Positions 1-7,872 are shown, counted from the stretch's first letter. The stretch: 21,728 nucleotides of DNA from Lentisphaeria bacterium (GCA_016302725.1 JAEDNB010000011.1:1-21728); one strand, 5' to 3'. Translations and numbers: made by a program. Notes: generated by a model from the letters alone, not told the origin.

Positions 1-794
1 ACCTGGCGCAGTGCGTTGTTTTCGTAGACCCAGGTGTTGCTGTGGTTGCCCTCGTAGTTATACCACACATAGTACTTTCCCAGAATCTGGGGTTCGGTGT
101 CCGCCAACTGGGCGTATCTCTCGCCCCGGGTGATGGCTTCCACGTGGCCGTCGGCGAAGGCGAAGGGGGTTCCGCTGCTGCCGTGGGAAGAGAGATTGTG
201 GACCCTGTCGCCCCAGCGGGGCTCCACGTAGCCGGCGCAGTAATCGTCTTCATTGTTGGCGGCGATGGCGTCGGCCCACAGGAAGTAGGCGCCGGGGGAC
301 TTGAATTGCTCGGGGCGGATGAAGACCACGTCGCCGCTGGCGCCGTAGGTTTCGGACCAGGAAGTGGCTCCGTAGGTCTTGTAGCATCCGGGGCCGTAGT
401 CCCGGGCCGTGGTATAGGTCATGATGCCGTAGGTCAGGCAGGCGGCCTTTTTCTTGGCGTTGGGGCAGAAGGCGATGGGGATGCGCTTGCCCCAGCGGGT
501 CTCGTCGTTGTTGCCGAAGTCCATGAGGGTGGGATTTGGCCATCCCTCCAGGGTGCCCATGGAGGCGGCGGCGCCAATCCACTGGTTCCAATCCCGGAAG
601 CCGATGTTCCAGTAGCCGTCGTTGGAATCGGCGTAAATCACGTAGGCCAGGGTGAGTTGCTTCAGGTTGTTGGTGCAGGAGATGGCGCGGGCCTTTTCCC
701 GGGCCTTGGAGAGGGCGGGCAGCAGCATGGCCGCCAGGATGGCGATGATGGCGATGACCACCAGCAGTTCAATGAGGGTGAAGGATTTTTTCAT
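1..794 (-). CDS. Pseudopilin-like protein with prepilin N-terminal cleavage/methylation signal (3' end outside window)
   Basis: Read leftward from ATG at 794, this frame stays open to base 1, giving 264 codons with no stop, so the C-terminus is missing. It begins MKKSFTLIELLVVIAIIAI, a textbook class III (type IV pilin-like) signal: a short basic leader, Phe at +1, Glu at +5 and a hydrophobic helix. The -1 residue is Ser rather than the usual Gly. The helix is followed by the LLPALSKAREKAR and CTNNLKQL motifs typical of the large pseudopilin families of Planctomycetes/Lentisphaerota. Near residue 220 there is H-x10-D-G-H (HGSSGTPFAFADGH), close to the H-X9-DG motif of these families but one residue longer. 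Such proteins are processed by a prepilin peptidase and exported by a type II secretion/type IV pilus-like system. The specific role of this paralogue is unknown. No clear Shine-Dalgarno site precedes the ATG. It appears to have its own promoter. Confidence 0.9.
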   Translation of the reverse strand, partial: MKKSFTLIELLVVIAIIAILAAMLLPALSKAREKARAISCTNNLKQLTLAYVIYADSNDGYWNIGFRDWNQWIGAAASMGTLEGWPNPTLMDFGNNDETRWGKRIPIAFCPNAKKKAACLTYGIMTYTTARDYGPGCYKTYGATSWSETYGASGDVVFIRPEQFKSPGAYFLWADAIAANNEDDYCAGYVEPRWGDRVHNLSSHGSSGTPFAFADGHVEAITRGERYAQLADTEPQILGKYYVWYNYEGNHSNTWVYENNALRQ

Positions 795-869
795 TGGTTT
801 TTTTGGGGGGGGAAGGGGAAAGCGCGGCTTTCCGAATTGTGGGGGAATTCCAAAAAGTCCTCTGTGTAC

Positions 870-897
870 ATTATCCTCATTTTCCCGCAAAAAACAA
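870..897 (-). promoter_or_regulatory. Candidate sigma70-type promoter for the pseudopilin gene
   Basis: On the minus strand TTGTTT (897-892) is followed after 16 bp by GATAAT (875-870), a 5/6 match to the -10 consensus. It lies in an unusually AT-rich patch downstream of the uxuB terminator. It would start transcription near 863, about 70 nt before the ATG at 794. The call rests on motif match and position only. Confidence 0.5.
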
Positions 898-931
898 GAA
901 TCAAAATATGTCGATTTTCTTCATTTTTCCG

Positions 932-980
932 AAAAGAAAAGGCGTCCCTTCCTTCCGGTTGCCGGGGAAGGAGGGACGCC
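932..980 (-). terminator. Intrinsic terminator of uxuB
   Basis: The segments 941-956 and 966-980 form a long GC-rich stem (GGCGTCCC plus TTCCTTCC, paired with GGAAGGA plus GGGACGCC, one bulged base) with a short loop. Read leftward, the stem is followed by a T-rich tract (complement of 932-940). It starts 28 bp past the uxuB stop, as expected for a rho-independent terminator. Confidence 0.8.
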
Positions 981-1007
981 TGGGAAAAAAGGCCTGGCAG
1001 GGCTTTT

Positions 1008-1865
1008 CTACACGCCGGAGAAGGCGGCGAATCCACCGTCGATGGGAATCACCGTGCCGTTGACAAAGCCGGCGGCCTTGTCATCCAGGAGCCAGAGGAC
1101 GGCGCCCAGCAGGTCTTCGGGGGTGCCGAAGCGTCCCATGGGGGTGTGGGTGAGGATGGTCTGTCCCCTGGGGGTGAGGGAGCCGTCGGGGTTGGTGAGC
1201 AGGGCGCGGTTCTGGTTGGTGACGAAGAATCCCGGGGCGATGGCATTGACCCGGATGCCCACCTTTGCCAGGTGGGTGGCCAGCCACTGGGTGAAATTGC
1301 TGACGGCGGCCTTGGCGCCGGAGTAGGCGGGGATTTTGGTCAGGGGGCGGAAGGCGTTCATGGAGGAGACATTGAGGATGGTGCCATGTCCCTTCTTCAC
1401 CATGTCGGCGCAGAAGACCTGGGTGGGCAGGAGGGTGCCAATGAAATTCAGGTTGAAGACGAAGGAGATGCCATTGGGGTCCAGGTTGAAGAAATTGAAC
1501 TGGCCTTCCTGGGGATTGAGGACGTCCTCCTGGGTGGCGAACTCCCGCGCGGTGGTGCCCTTGGGGTTGTTGCCGCCGGCGCCGTTCAGCAGGATGTCCG
1601 TGGGGCCGAAGGCGGCAAGCACCTTTTCGTGGGCGGCTTCCAGGGAGGCCTTGTCCAGCACATTGGCGGCGATGGCCAAGGCCTGCCCGCCTTCCTTCAC
1701 GATGGCATCGGCGCAGGCCTGGGCGGCCTCTTCCTTCAGGTCAAGCACGGCGACCTTGGCGCCGCATGCGGCCAGCGCCTGGGCCATGATGCTGCAGAGG
1801 ACGCCGCCGGCTCCGGTGACGACGGCGACCTTGTCCTTCAAGTCGACATGAATGGGCAGTTCCAT
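1008..1865 (-). CDS. uxuB: SDR-family D-mannonate oxidoreductase (fructuronate reductase, UxuB/YjmF type)
   Basis: A 285-residue short-chain dehydrogenase/reductase. It has an N-terminal Rossmann motif (VVTGAGGVL, residues 15-23), the NxAG-like element NGAGG (94-98) and the catalytic set Ser167/168 - Tyr181 - Lys185 in VSSM...YSGAK. The long strings NAFRPLTKIPAYSGAKAAVS and RVNAIAPGFF, with the TPMGRFG tail, are those I associate with the Bacillus YjmF/UxuB-type SDRs that interconvert D-mannonate and D-fructuronate in hexuronate breakdown. The glycine-rich loop has Val-Leu-Cys where most SDRs have Gly-Ile-Gly, which I recall as usual for this subfamily. An AAGGA ribosome site lies about 12 nt before the ATG. 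The gene starts 85 bp after nfo and may be read through from that operon, though no other uronate gene is present. The SDR assignment is firm; the substrate is by family resemblance. Confidence 0.8.
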   Translation of the reverse strand: MELPIHVDLKDKVAVVTGAGGVLCSIMAQALAACGAKVAVLDLKEEAAQACADAIVKEGGQALAIAANVLDKASLEAAHEKVLAAFGPTDILLNGAGGNNPKGTTAREFATQEDVLNPQEGQFNFFNLDPNGISFVFNLNFIGTLLPTQVFCADMVKKGHGTILNVSSMNAFRPLTKIPAYSGAKAAVSNFTQWLATHLAKVGIRVNAIAPGFFVTNQNRALLTNPDGSLTPRGQTILTHTPMGRFGTPEDLLGAVLWLLDDKAAGFVNGTVIPIDGGFAAFSGV

Positions 1866-1950
1866 AGGTGTGGTATTCCTTATCTGGTTGAAACGGGGAT
1901 GGGGGGGATATGGGTCGGAAAGGGGCCTTCCGGCCGGGAAGCGGGGGCGT

Positions 1951-2799
1951 TCAGGGGGTCTGGGCGGCGGCCTGGAGGAGTCTTTGGGTTTCCTGGGGCC
2001 AGCGTTCGGGTTCGGGGGTTTCCAGAATCAGGGGGATGCCATCCAGCCTGGGGTCCTGGGCGAGTTTGAGGAAGAGGTCCCATCCCAGGTTGCCGTTCCC
2101 GATGGGGGCATGGCGGTCCAGGTGGGAGCCCAGGGCGGACCTGGTGTCGTTCCAGTGCATACCCTTGAGCATGGGGAATCCCAGGCGTTCCTGGAACTCC
2201 TGCCAGAAGGCCTCCAGTCCCTCCGGGGTGGCCAGGTCGATGCCGGCGGCATAGGCGTGGCAGGTGTCGATGCAGACGCCGATCCTTCCGGGGCGGTCCA
2301 CCAGTTCCAGGATCCTTTGGAGTTCCTCCAGGTTTTTGCCGGCCAGGGTGCCTTGGCCCGCCGTGTTCTCCACCACGGCCACGGCGTATTCCGTCTGGTC
2401 GATGGCTTCCCGGATTCCCTGGGCAATCCTGGCGAGGGTTTCGTCCAGGGGGGCGCCCAATCCGCTGCCTGGGTGGAAATTAAGCAATTTTAGCCCCAGG
2501 GCTTCCACCCGTTTCATCTCCTCGGTGAAGGCCTCCTGGGCGCTTTTGCGCTTGGTCGGGTCTGGGTTTCCCAGGTTGATGAGGTAGGAATCGTGGGGGA
2601 GGATTGCCTCGGGGGAGAAGCCCCCGGCGGCGCAGGCCTCCCGGAAGGCCTGGGACTCCTCCGGGGAGATGGCGGGGGCGCGCCACTGGCGCTGGTTTTT
2701 GGTGAAGAGGGCGAAGCCCGTGGCGCCGCATTCCTGGGCGCGTGCCGGGGAGCGGGAGACCCCTCCCGCAATGGAAAGGTGTGGGCCGATATATTTCAT
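1951..2799 (-). CDS. nfo: Deoxyribonuclease IV (endonuclease IV, AP endonuclease)
   Basis: A 282-residue TIM-barrel AP endonuclease, close to the ~285 residues of E. coli Nfo. It cleaves DNA 5' of abasic sites in base-excision repair. All nine expected metal ligands can be placed: His69 (LPHD), His109 (NFHPGS), Glu144 (VVENTAGQG), Asp178 and His181 (CIDTCHAYAAG), His215 (HWND), Asp228 and His230 (LDRHAPIGNG) and Glu260 (LILETP). The frame is open further upstream, but the start is set at MKYIGPHLSIAGG because this is the family N-terminus. Its ATG overlaps the TGA of the dapF-like gene as ATGA (2799-2796), indicating translational coupling. It is the last gene of the rnr operon. The link between AP-site repair and the neighbouring genes is probably incidental. 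Confidence 0.96.
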   Translation of the reverse strand: MKYIGPHLSIAGGVSRSPARAQECGATGFALFTKNQRQWRAPAISPEESQAFREACAAGGFSPEAILPHDSYLINLGNPDPTKRKSAQEAFTEEMKRVEALGLKLLNFHPGSGLGAPLDETLARIAQGIREAIDQTEYAVAVVENTAGQGTLAGKNLEELQRILELVDRPGRIGVCIDTCHAYAAGIDLATPEGLEAFWQEFQERLGFPMLKGMHWNDTRSALGSHLDRHAPIGNGNLGWDLFLKLAQDPRLDGIPLILETPEPERWPQETQRLLQAAAQTP

Positions 2800-3719
2800 G
2801 GGGAGGGAGGCGGGGCGGAAGCGGGGGATTCCAGGAAGAGTTCCGCCTCGTAGACGCATTCCACGGGGCCGGTGAGGGTGGCGGAGAAGTGGGAATCCAG
2901 GGAGATTTCCAGGCTCCCCCCCGGCATCTTCACCGTCACCGGGGAATGGCACAGCCCCAGGCGGACTGCCACGGCGGCGCAGGCGGTGGCGCTGGTGCCG
3001 CTGGCCAGGGTGTAGCCGGCTCCGCGCTCGTAAATCTCCACCTGCACCCCGTGTTCATCCAGCCGGTGGAGGAATTGGACGTTGGTGCGGTGGGGGAAGA
3101 GGGGGTGGGACTCCAGGAGCGGCCCCAGGCGCAGGGCCAATTCCCTGGTGGGCGGGGTGTCCAGCAGGACGACGCAGTGGGGGTTGCCCACGGTGGCGGC
3201 GCAGAAGAGGAGGGGGGCCGTCTCCCCGGGAAGGCGGAGGGACTCCCGCAGCACCTCCCGGGCGGGGCCAGCCACGGGAATGCTGTGGCTGGCAAAGGAG
3301 ACCTCCCCCATCTGGGCCTGGATGGCCTTGCGGGGGTCATGGATGAAGCAAGTGACGGCCCCCCCCAGGGTGGCCAGGGTGAAGGGGACGCCCAGGGAAA
3401 CCAGCCCTTCGTCCCAGAGGTAGCGGGCGAAGATGCGGACACCGTTGCCGCTCTTTTCCGCCTCGCTGCCGTCGGGGTTCAGGATGCGGAAGGCGCAGAG
3501 GGCGCCGGGCTGCCCCAGGCGCTGGAAGAAGGGGCTTCCAGGGGGATAGGGGCCGTAGAGGATGCCGTCGGACCCCAGGCCATAGTGGGGATGGCAGACC
3601 CGTTGGACGAGGGCGGGGTCCACGGTGTCGGGGGTCGCCTCCTCCCGGTCCAGGGGGATGAGGTAGTCGTTGCCCAGGCCGTGGTATTTTCTCCAGCGTT
3701 GCCCGGCGTTTCGGGTCAT
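2796..3719 (-). CDS. dapF: Diaminopimelate epimerase-family protein with Ser in place of both catalytic Cys
   Basis: A 307-residue DapF-fold protein. The N-terminal half has KYHGLGNDYL (residues 11-20), GLGSDG (47-52) and NPDGSEAEKSGNGVRIFARY (81-100). The C-terminal half has TVGNPHCV (176-183), RTNVQF (211-216) and ERGAGYTLASGTSATACA (231-248). In characterised DapF the two half-sites are MCGNG and ACGTG, whose cysteines act as the acid/base pair that epimerises LL- to meso-diaminopimelate for peptidoglycan and lysine. Here both positions are Ser (Ser90 and Ser240, each encoded AGC). The rest of the fold motifs are intact, so this looks like a functional variant rather than a decayed gene. 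It could be the housekeeping epimerase with a changed mechanism, or an isomerase for another substrate. ATGA overlaps couple it to both neighbours. Confidence 0.85.
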   Translation of the reverse strand: MTRNAGQRWRKYHGLGNDYLIPLDREEATPDTVDPALVQRVCHPHYGLGSDGILYGPYPPGSPFFQRLGQPGALCAFRILNPDGSEAEKSGNGVRIFARYLWDEGLVSLGVPFTLATLGGAVTCFIHDPRKAIQAQMGEVSFASHSIPVAGPAREVLRESLRLPGETAPLLFCAATVGNPHCVVLLDTPPTRELALRLGPLLESHPLFPHRTNVQFLHRLDEHGVQVEIYERGAGYTLASGTSATACAAVAVRLGLCHSPVTVKMPGGSLEISLDSHFSATLTGPVECVYEAELFLESPASAPPPSP

Positions 3720-4558
3720 CGGCGGAATCCTCCGCGCATCATCCTGCCTCCGAAGCGGTCCTTTTGCATGGTGCGGGCGGGGGCGGGCTGTTCCAGGCCG
3801 AGGGCATACCAGGGCTCGCCCAGGCCTGCGTTGCTGAAGCGGTTCTGGCGCCGGTTGGCCAGGTGTTCCCAGTTCTGGGCGATCACGGGGTCTTCGGTCT
3901 TTCCCTTGGCCTCGTCCAGGAGTTTCACCGCCTCGGTGAGTTTGTTTTGCCGGACCAGGATCCAGGAGTAGGTGGCATAGGCCAGGGTGCCCTTCTCATA
4001 TTTGAAGCGTCCGATGTTCTTCCGGAAGAGCTTTTCCAAGGCGTCCAGGTTGTCGGGGGACTTTTTCCAGAGGAGGACCATGCGCATGCAGAGGATGAGG
4101 GGATCCACCACGAGGGCCTTTTCCAGCAGGGGTCGCGCGGCGTCGTAGTCCCGGATTTGGTAGAGGAGCTGTCCCTTCATCAGATTGGCCTGGGTGACGG
4201 CCAGGGGGTTCCAGAGGCGGTATTTCCGCGCCTCCTCCAGGGGGGCCATGGCCTTTCGGATGGCCTCGGTCTGCTCCTGTTCCAATTGCGCCACCACCTT
4301 CTGGGTGGCCTGGCCCCGGTTTGCCAAGGCGGTGGCCTTGGTGCGGAGGCGTTCCTGGGAGGCGAGGAGTTCCCTCTGCACTCCGGTGAAGAGGGCGGTG
4401 AGCCGTTTCCGGATCCAGAGGTTGATGGGGATGAGGACCGCCAGGGCGGCGCACAGGCCGGCCAGCAGCCCGTAGCCCCAATGGCCGCCCTCTCCCATCC
4501 GGAAGGTGAGGACTCCCGCGGCCACGGCGGCCACGGCGGCTAGGAGGAAGGTGAGCAT
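3716..4558 (-). CDS. Inner-membrane-anchored TPR-like protein of unknown function
   Basis: A 280-residue protein I cannot assign to a named family. It starts with two hydrophobic helices (about residues 2-18 and 29-47) joined by a short loop with Gly-rich MGEGGHWGYG, then a basic KR stretch. A long Gln/Glu-rich helical region likely to form a coiled coil follows (about 52-105). After that comes a helical-repeat region of TPR character (about 115-235), for example GQLLYQIRDYDAARPLLEKA followed by LVVDP. The tail is basic and Met/Gly/Arg-rich (FGGRMMRGGFRR), loosely like the Met/Gly tracts in the pilus genes at the other end of the window. It sits 26 bp after rnr, and its TGA overlaps the dapF-like start (ATGA), so it is co-translated with that gene. 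A membrane scaffold role is possible but unproven. Confidence 0.75.
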   Translation of the reverse strand: MLTFLLAAVAAVAAGVLTFRMGEGGHWGYGLLAGLCAALAVLIPINLWIRKRLTALFTGVQRELLASQERLRTKATALANRGQATQKVVAQLEQEQTEAIRKAMAPLEEARKYRLWNPLAVTQANLMKGQLLYQIRDYDAARPLLEKALVVDPLILCMRMVLLWKKSPDNLDALEKLFRKNIGRFKYEKGTLAYATYSWILVRQNKLTEAVKLLDEAKGKTEDPVIAQNWEHLANRRQNRFSNAGLGEPWYALGLEQPAPARTMQKDRFGGRMMRGGFRR

Positions 4559-4584
4559 TGTCGTCTAGGTCTTCTTATACAGGG

Positions 4585-6597
4585 TCAGGCGCGGCCATGG
4601 TTCTCGGCCTTGCGGGGAGGCTGGGACTCCTCCTCTTCCTGGGAGGGGAGGACGGGGCAAAGGAGCAGTTCCCCGCGGATGGGGTCTGCCTTTTCCATGT
4701 GGAAACGTCGTTTCTGCGTAATGTAAATCCGGTCTCCCTCTCTGGCATTGGACCAGGTGCACTTCTGGGAGTCAAATCTCCATCCCCGGGGCAGGGCGGG
4801 TTCGTTGACATAGGCCATGAGGCCATAGTCCGGCAGGTAGACCTGGGCGCCGGTCTTGGTGACCTTGCAGACCTCCCCCGTAAGGAGGAGGTCGGCTCCG
4901 CCGCCCTGGCGGGACAATTCCAGGAGGTAGCGGATTTTCATGCGGTCGCTGGCGGCGAACTCCGCCTGGTCGCAGTTGTATTCCCTGGCGCTGCAGAGCG
5001 CCCCCAGGTCGTGGACGGCCTCCAGGGAGTAGGTCTTCCGCCGGAGGTCGTGGGAGAGCAGCTGCTGGTGGACCAGGAGGTCTGCGTATCGCCGGATGGG
5101 GCTGGTGAAATGGCAGTAGTGTTCCTTGCCCAGGCCGAAATGCCCCAGGCACTCCTCGCCGTAGTCTGCGCGGGGCAGGTGCCGGAGGAAGGCCATGGTG
5201 AGGACATCCTTCAGGGGGGAGCGCTCCGCATGCTTGAGGAAGCGGACGATGGCCCCCCGGGAGGAGAGGCTGCGTACCTTTTCCCCCATCATGATGGTGG
5301 CGTTTTCGGCGAATTCCCGGAGTTTGTCGGGGTCGGGGCTGAGGTGGTTCCGGAAGAGTCCCGGCAGGTGGAGTTCGCCCAGTTCCCGTGCGACGCATTC
5401 GTTGGCGGCCAGCATGAACTCCTCCACCAGTTGGTGGGAGGGATTGTCCTCGTTCTGCTGGACCCCCAGGATCCGGGAGGGGGTCTCGCTGCAGACCACC
5501 CGGATTTCGGGCATGGCCATGGGGAGGAAGCGTTCCTGGGTCATGCGCCGGTGGCGGAGGAGAGCCGAGAGGTCCGCCAGGCGGCGCACCAGCTCCTGCA
5601 CCTCCGGGGGGGCGTCGAATTTCCCGCCGGAGAGGAAGGCCTGCACCTGCTCGTAGCAGAGGCGCTGGCGCACCCGGATGAGAGTATGCCTGCGCTGCCA
5701 GGAGAGGATTTCCCCGGTGTGGGCGTCAAAGCGGATGAAGACCGTGTGGGCCAGGCGGTCCTCCCCCGCCTGGAGGCTGCACTGCCGGTTGGCCAGCGCC
5801 TTGGGGAGCATGGGGAGGGTGCGCCCGGGCAGGTAGGAGGTGAAGCAGCGCTCCCTGGCCTGGCGGTCCAGGGGGGAGCCGGGGCGCACGTAGGAGGCCA
5901 CGTCCGCAATGTGGACTCCCACCACCACCTGCCCCGGCTGGGAGCAGGGGGCCAGGGAGAGGGCGTCGTCATAGTCCCGGGCGTCCACCGGGTCGATGGT
6001 GACGGCCACGTCCTTGGTGCAGTCCTGCCGCCGGACCTTCACCGGGGCCAGGGCGGCGGCCTTCGCCTCGTCCTCCGGGGTGTAGGGGGCGGGGATGTGG
6101 TATTCCTCCACGATGGCGTCCAGGTCGGCGGTCACGGTGCCGCTGTCCTGGCCCGTCTTCAGGAGTTCCGCGCAGGGGATGGCCTCGGGGGGGAACTCCT
6201 CGTCGGGGAAGGGGAGCCTGGCCCTGGCCCAGTTCCCCTCCTTGGGCGGGGGAAGGGCGCGCTGGACGCTCTCCTGGGAGAGCAGGAGCATGTCCGGCAG
6301 TTCATGGCGCAGGGGGCGGATGCCCCAGCGCCCTCCCCGCAGGGGGGTGAGGCAGCCGACGAATTCCTCGAATTTCCGCTGGAGAATCCGCTTGACCGCC
6401 GCCACGGGGCGGTCGGGGTCGCTTTGGGGATCGATGACCGCCAGGACGGTGTCCCCGGTGACGGCTCCCCCCAGGTAGCCCGGGGGCACGAAGAGGGAGC
6501 CCCCCTCGGGGAGCCGGATGAAGCCAAATCCCTGCACATTGACGGAGAGTTCTCCCGTATATTCCATGGGGGTGGGGGTCTTTTTCTCGCGCTTCAT
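4585..6597 (-). CDS. rnr: RNase R / RNase II-family 3'-5' exoribonuclease
   Basis: A 670-residue RNB-family exonuclease that degrades structured RNA from the 3' end. Residues ~12-75 are an OB/cold-shock-like domain (QGFGFIRLPEGGSLFVPPGY). The RNB catalytic core contains TIDPVDARDYDDA, with Asp202, Asp208, Asp210 and Asp211 matching the four Mg2+-binding aspartates of the family. HFTSPIRRYADLLVHQQL, near residue 505, is the signature with the invariant Arg-Arg. A divergent S1-like domain follows (LLTGEVCKVTKTGAQVYLP). It is shorter than most RNase R proteins (over 750 residues) and lacks the N-terminal winged-helix extension. The open frame extends upstream, but ATG 6597 is chosen because AAGGAG lies 9 nt before it and the extension is a proline/arginine-rich shadow. 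It is the first gene of the rnr - TPR - dapF - nfo operon. Confidence 0.94.
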   Translation of the reverse strand: MKREKKTPTPMEYTGELSVNVQGFGFIRLPEGGSLFVPPGYLGGAVTGDTVLAVIDPQSDPDRPVAAVKRILQRKFEEFVGCLTPLRGGRWGIRPLRHELPDMLLLSQESVQRALPPPKEGNWARARLPFPDEEFPPEAIPCAELLKTGQDSGTVTADLDAIVEEYHIPAPYTPEDEAKAAALAPVKVRRQDCTKDVAVTIDPVDARDYDDALSLAPCSQPGQVVVGVHIADVASYVRPGSPLDRQARERCFTSYLPGRTLPMLPKALANRQCSLQAGEDRLAHTVFIRFDAHTGEILSWQRRHTLIRVRQRLCYEQVQAFLSGGKFDAPPEVQELVRRLADLSALLRHRRMTQERFLPMAMPEIRVVCSETPSRILGVQQNEDNPSHQLVEEFMLAANECVARELGELHLPGLFRNHLSPDPDKLREFAENATIMMGEKVRSLSSRGAIVRFLKHAERSPLKDVLTMAFLRHLPRADYGEECLGHFGLGKEHYCHFTSPIRRYADLLVHQQLLSHDLRRKTYSLEAVHDLGALCSAREYNCDQAEFAASDRMKIRYLLELSRQGGGADLLLTGEVCKVTKTGAQVYLPDYGLMAYVNEPALPRGWRFDSQKCTWSNAREGDRIYITQKRRFHMEKADPIRGELLLCPVLPSQEEEESQPPRKAENHGRA

Positions 6598-7084
6598 TGG
6601 CTGTTTCTCCTTGTCGTTCAGTTGGGGTAAAGTGGTTTTCGCGGCGTCCTTGCCGGGGTGCCGCCGGGTGTCCCTGGGAAGGGACACGCCTCGCCCCTGG
6701 GGGTGCGGGGAAGCCCGCGGGATGTCCCGGGGCTTGTGGTGCGTTCCCCGCCGAGGGGGAGTTGCGGAAGGGAAAGCCGCCCCGCACGCCGTGTCCGGGG
6801 GCAATGGGGGGAGGTGTGGTCGCCTCCAGGGGGAAGGGAAAGGAAATAGGTGGTGGATACGTGTCGTCTTTCCAGGAAGGGGGCCTTTGCCCTGGCGGGG
6901 ATTCCCTGGGGGAGCCCCGCCGTCCAGGATGTCCATGGGGATAATATAAGGGGAAAGGCGAATCCCGGAAAATCCGGGGGCAATCTCTCCGGGGGCTTTC
7001 CCCGGAAGCCGGTCCCGGAAGGGGGCGCTGCCGCAGGGGAGCCCGCCATGTCCCTCTTTCCCTGCCCGGGACAATCCCCCCCGG
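6598..7084. other. Gene-free region: long leader of rnr
   Basis: About 490 bp with no credible gene. The open frames here have no family match and the codon make-up of GC-rich noise. It is strongly G-rich on the plus strand with many short inverted repeats, so the rnr mRNA may have a structured 5' leader of roughly 340 nt if the candidate promoter at 6943-6971 is right. I recognise no known riboswitch fold. Confidence 0.5.
6943..6978 (-). promoter_or_regulatory. Candidate rnr promoter with overlapping palindrome
   Basis: On the minus strand TATATT (6948-6943, 5/6 to the -10 consensus) lies 17 bp after a poor -35 (TTTCCG, 6971-6966). The inverted repeat CCCGGA-AAA-TCCGGG (6964-6978) overlaps the -35 and could be an operator or just a small hairpin. 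This is the only AT-rich -10-like patch in the region. Confidence 0.3.
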
Positions 7085-7127
7085 GGAAAAGACAAGGAAG
7101 GCCGCCCTCCCGGAGGAAAGCGGCCTT
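7085..7127 (-). terminator. Intrinsic terminator of rpsD
   Basis: AAGGCCGC (7098-7105) pairs with GCGGCCTT (7120-7127), giving an 8-bp perfect stem with a 14-nt loop. Read leftward it is followed by TTGTCTTTT (complement of 7087-7095). It lies about 77 bp past the rpsD stop and separates rpsD from the rnr operon. Confidence 0.65.
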
Positions 7128-7203
7128 GCCCTGGGCATGGGGCTGGGGAAGGGGAGGGGAGGCGGATTCCCGCTCCCGGCCCTTCCGCCCCGACTCTGCG
7201 GAA

Positions 7204-7872
7204 TTAGTGCAGGTTGTAGTACTCGATGACCTTGATGATGGAGACGTCCACGTTGATCTCCTCGGTGAGGGGCTCCCGGAGGACCGTCACCTTGCACTTG
7301 TCGTTGGCGTCCTTCTCCAGGTAGGCGGGGGGGACGACGGCGCTGGACTTGGCGATGGTGGCGATCATGGGGGAGTGCTGCTCGTTGATGGTGAGCACGT
7401 CACCGGCCTTCAGGCGGAGGCTGGCGCGGTCGCAGACCTTTCCGTTCACCAGGATGTGGCGGTGGCTGACCACCTGGCGGGCGGCGAAGATGGTGGGGGC
7501 CAGTCCGCTGCGGTAGACCACGGAGACCAGGCGCATCTCCAGGTTGGCCAGCAGCTTGTCGCCGGTGTTGCCCAGGCCGCGCTTGGAAGAGCGGTAGATG
7601 AAGGTGAGCTGGTGCTCGGAGAGGTCGTAGAAGGTCTTGAGCTTCTGCTTCTCCAGGAGGAGCTGCCCGTAGGTGGAGAGCTTGGTGCGGCGCTTGGTGG
7701 GACCGTGCTGGCCGGCGGGATAGGCCTTGGCGTTGCTGGTGTTGTCCGCTCCATCGCGGGTCTTGATGACACGGCTGTTGGTGGGGCAGTTGGGCATTCC
7801 CCACAGGCAGTGCCCGATTCTACGGCACAGGGTGTGCTTGGCACCGTGGGTGCCGCTCTTGGTCGTGGCCAT
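7204..7872 (-). CDS. rpsD: 30S ribosomal protein S4
   Basis: A 222-residue S4. It nucleates assembly of the 30S body by binding the 5' domain of 16S rRNA. YPAGQHGPTKRRTKLSTYG followed by QLLLEKQKLK (about residues 51-80) is the conserved S4 core. The S4 RNA-binding domain follows: LEMRLVSVVYRSGLAPT, ARQVVSHRHILVNGK and LRLKAGDVLTI. The start at 7872 is chosen over upstream codons because AGGAGG lies 10 nt before it. It is longer than typical bacterial S4 (200-209). The N-terminus (C16, C22, C29 within HTLCRRIGHCLWGMPNCP) differs from both the usual zinc-finger form and the usual Cys-free form. The gene stands alone rather than in the S13-S11-S4-rpoA operon. S4 is an autoregulator in other bacteria; here the leader would be about 150 nt. 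Confidence 0.95.
   Translation of the reverse strand: MATTKSGTHGAKHTLCRRIGHCLWGMPNCPTNSRVIKTRDGADNTSNAKAYPAGQHGPTKRRTKLSTYGQLLLEKQKLKTFYDLSEHQLTFIYRSSKRGLGNTGDKLLANLEMRLVSVVYRSGLAPTIFAARQVVSHRHILVNGKVCDRASLRLKAGDVLTINEQHSPMIATIAKSSAVVPPAYLEKDANDKCKVTVLREPLTEEINVDVSIIKVIEYYNLH

Noticed and set aside
42..2069. 675-codon plus-strand frame across the pseudopilin and uxuB
   Set aside because: Crosses two real opposite-strand genes, a promoter and a terminator; no family motif.
2800..2952. Extended N-terminus of endonuclease IV from 2952
   Set aside because: It would lie entirely within dapF coding sequence and lacks homology; MKYIGPHLS is the family start.
4558..6630. 690-codon open frame on the plus strand opposite rnr
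   Set aside because: It mirrors the rnr gene on the other strand; Gly/Val/Glu-rich composition with no recognisable motif. Typical GC-rich antisense shadow.
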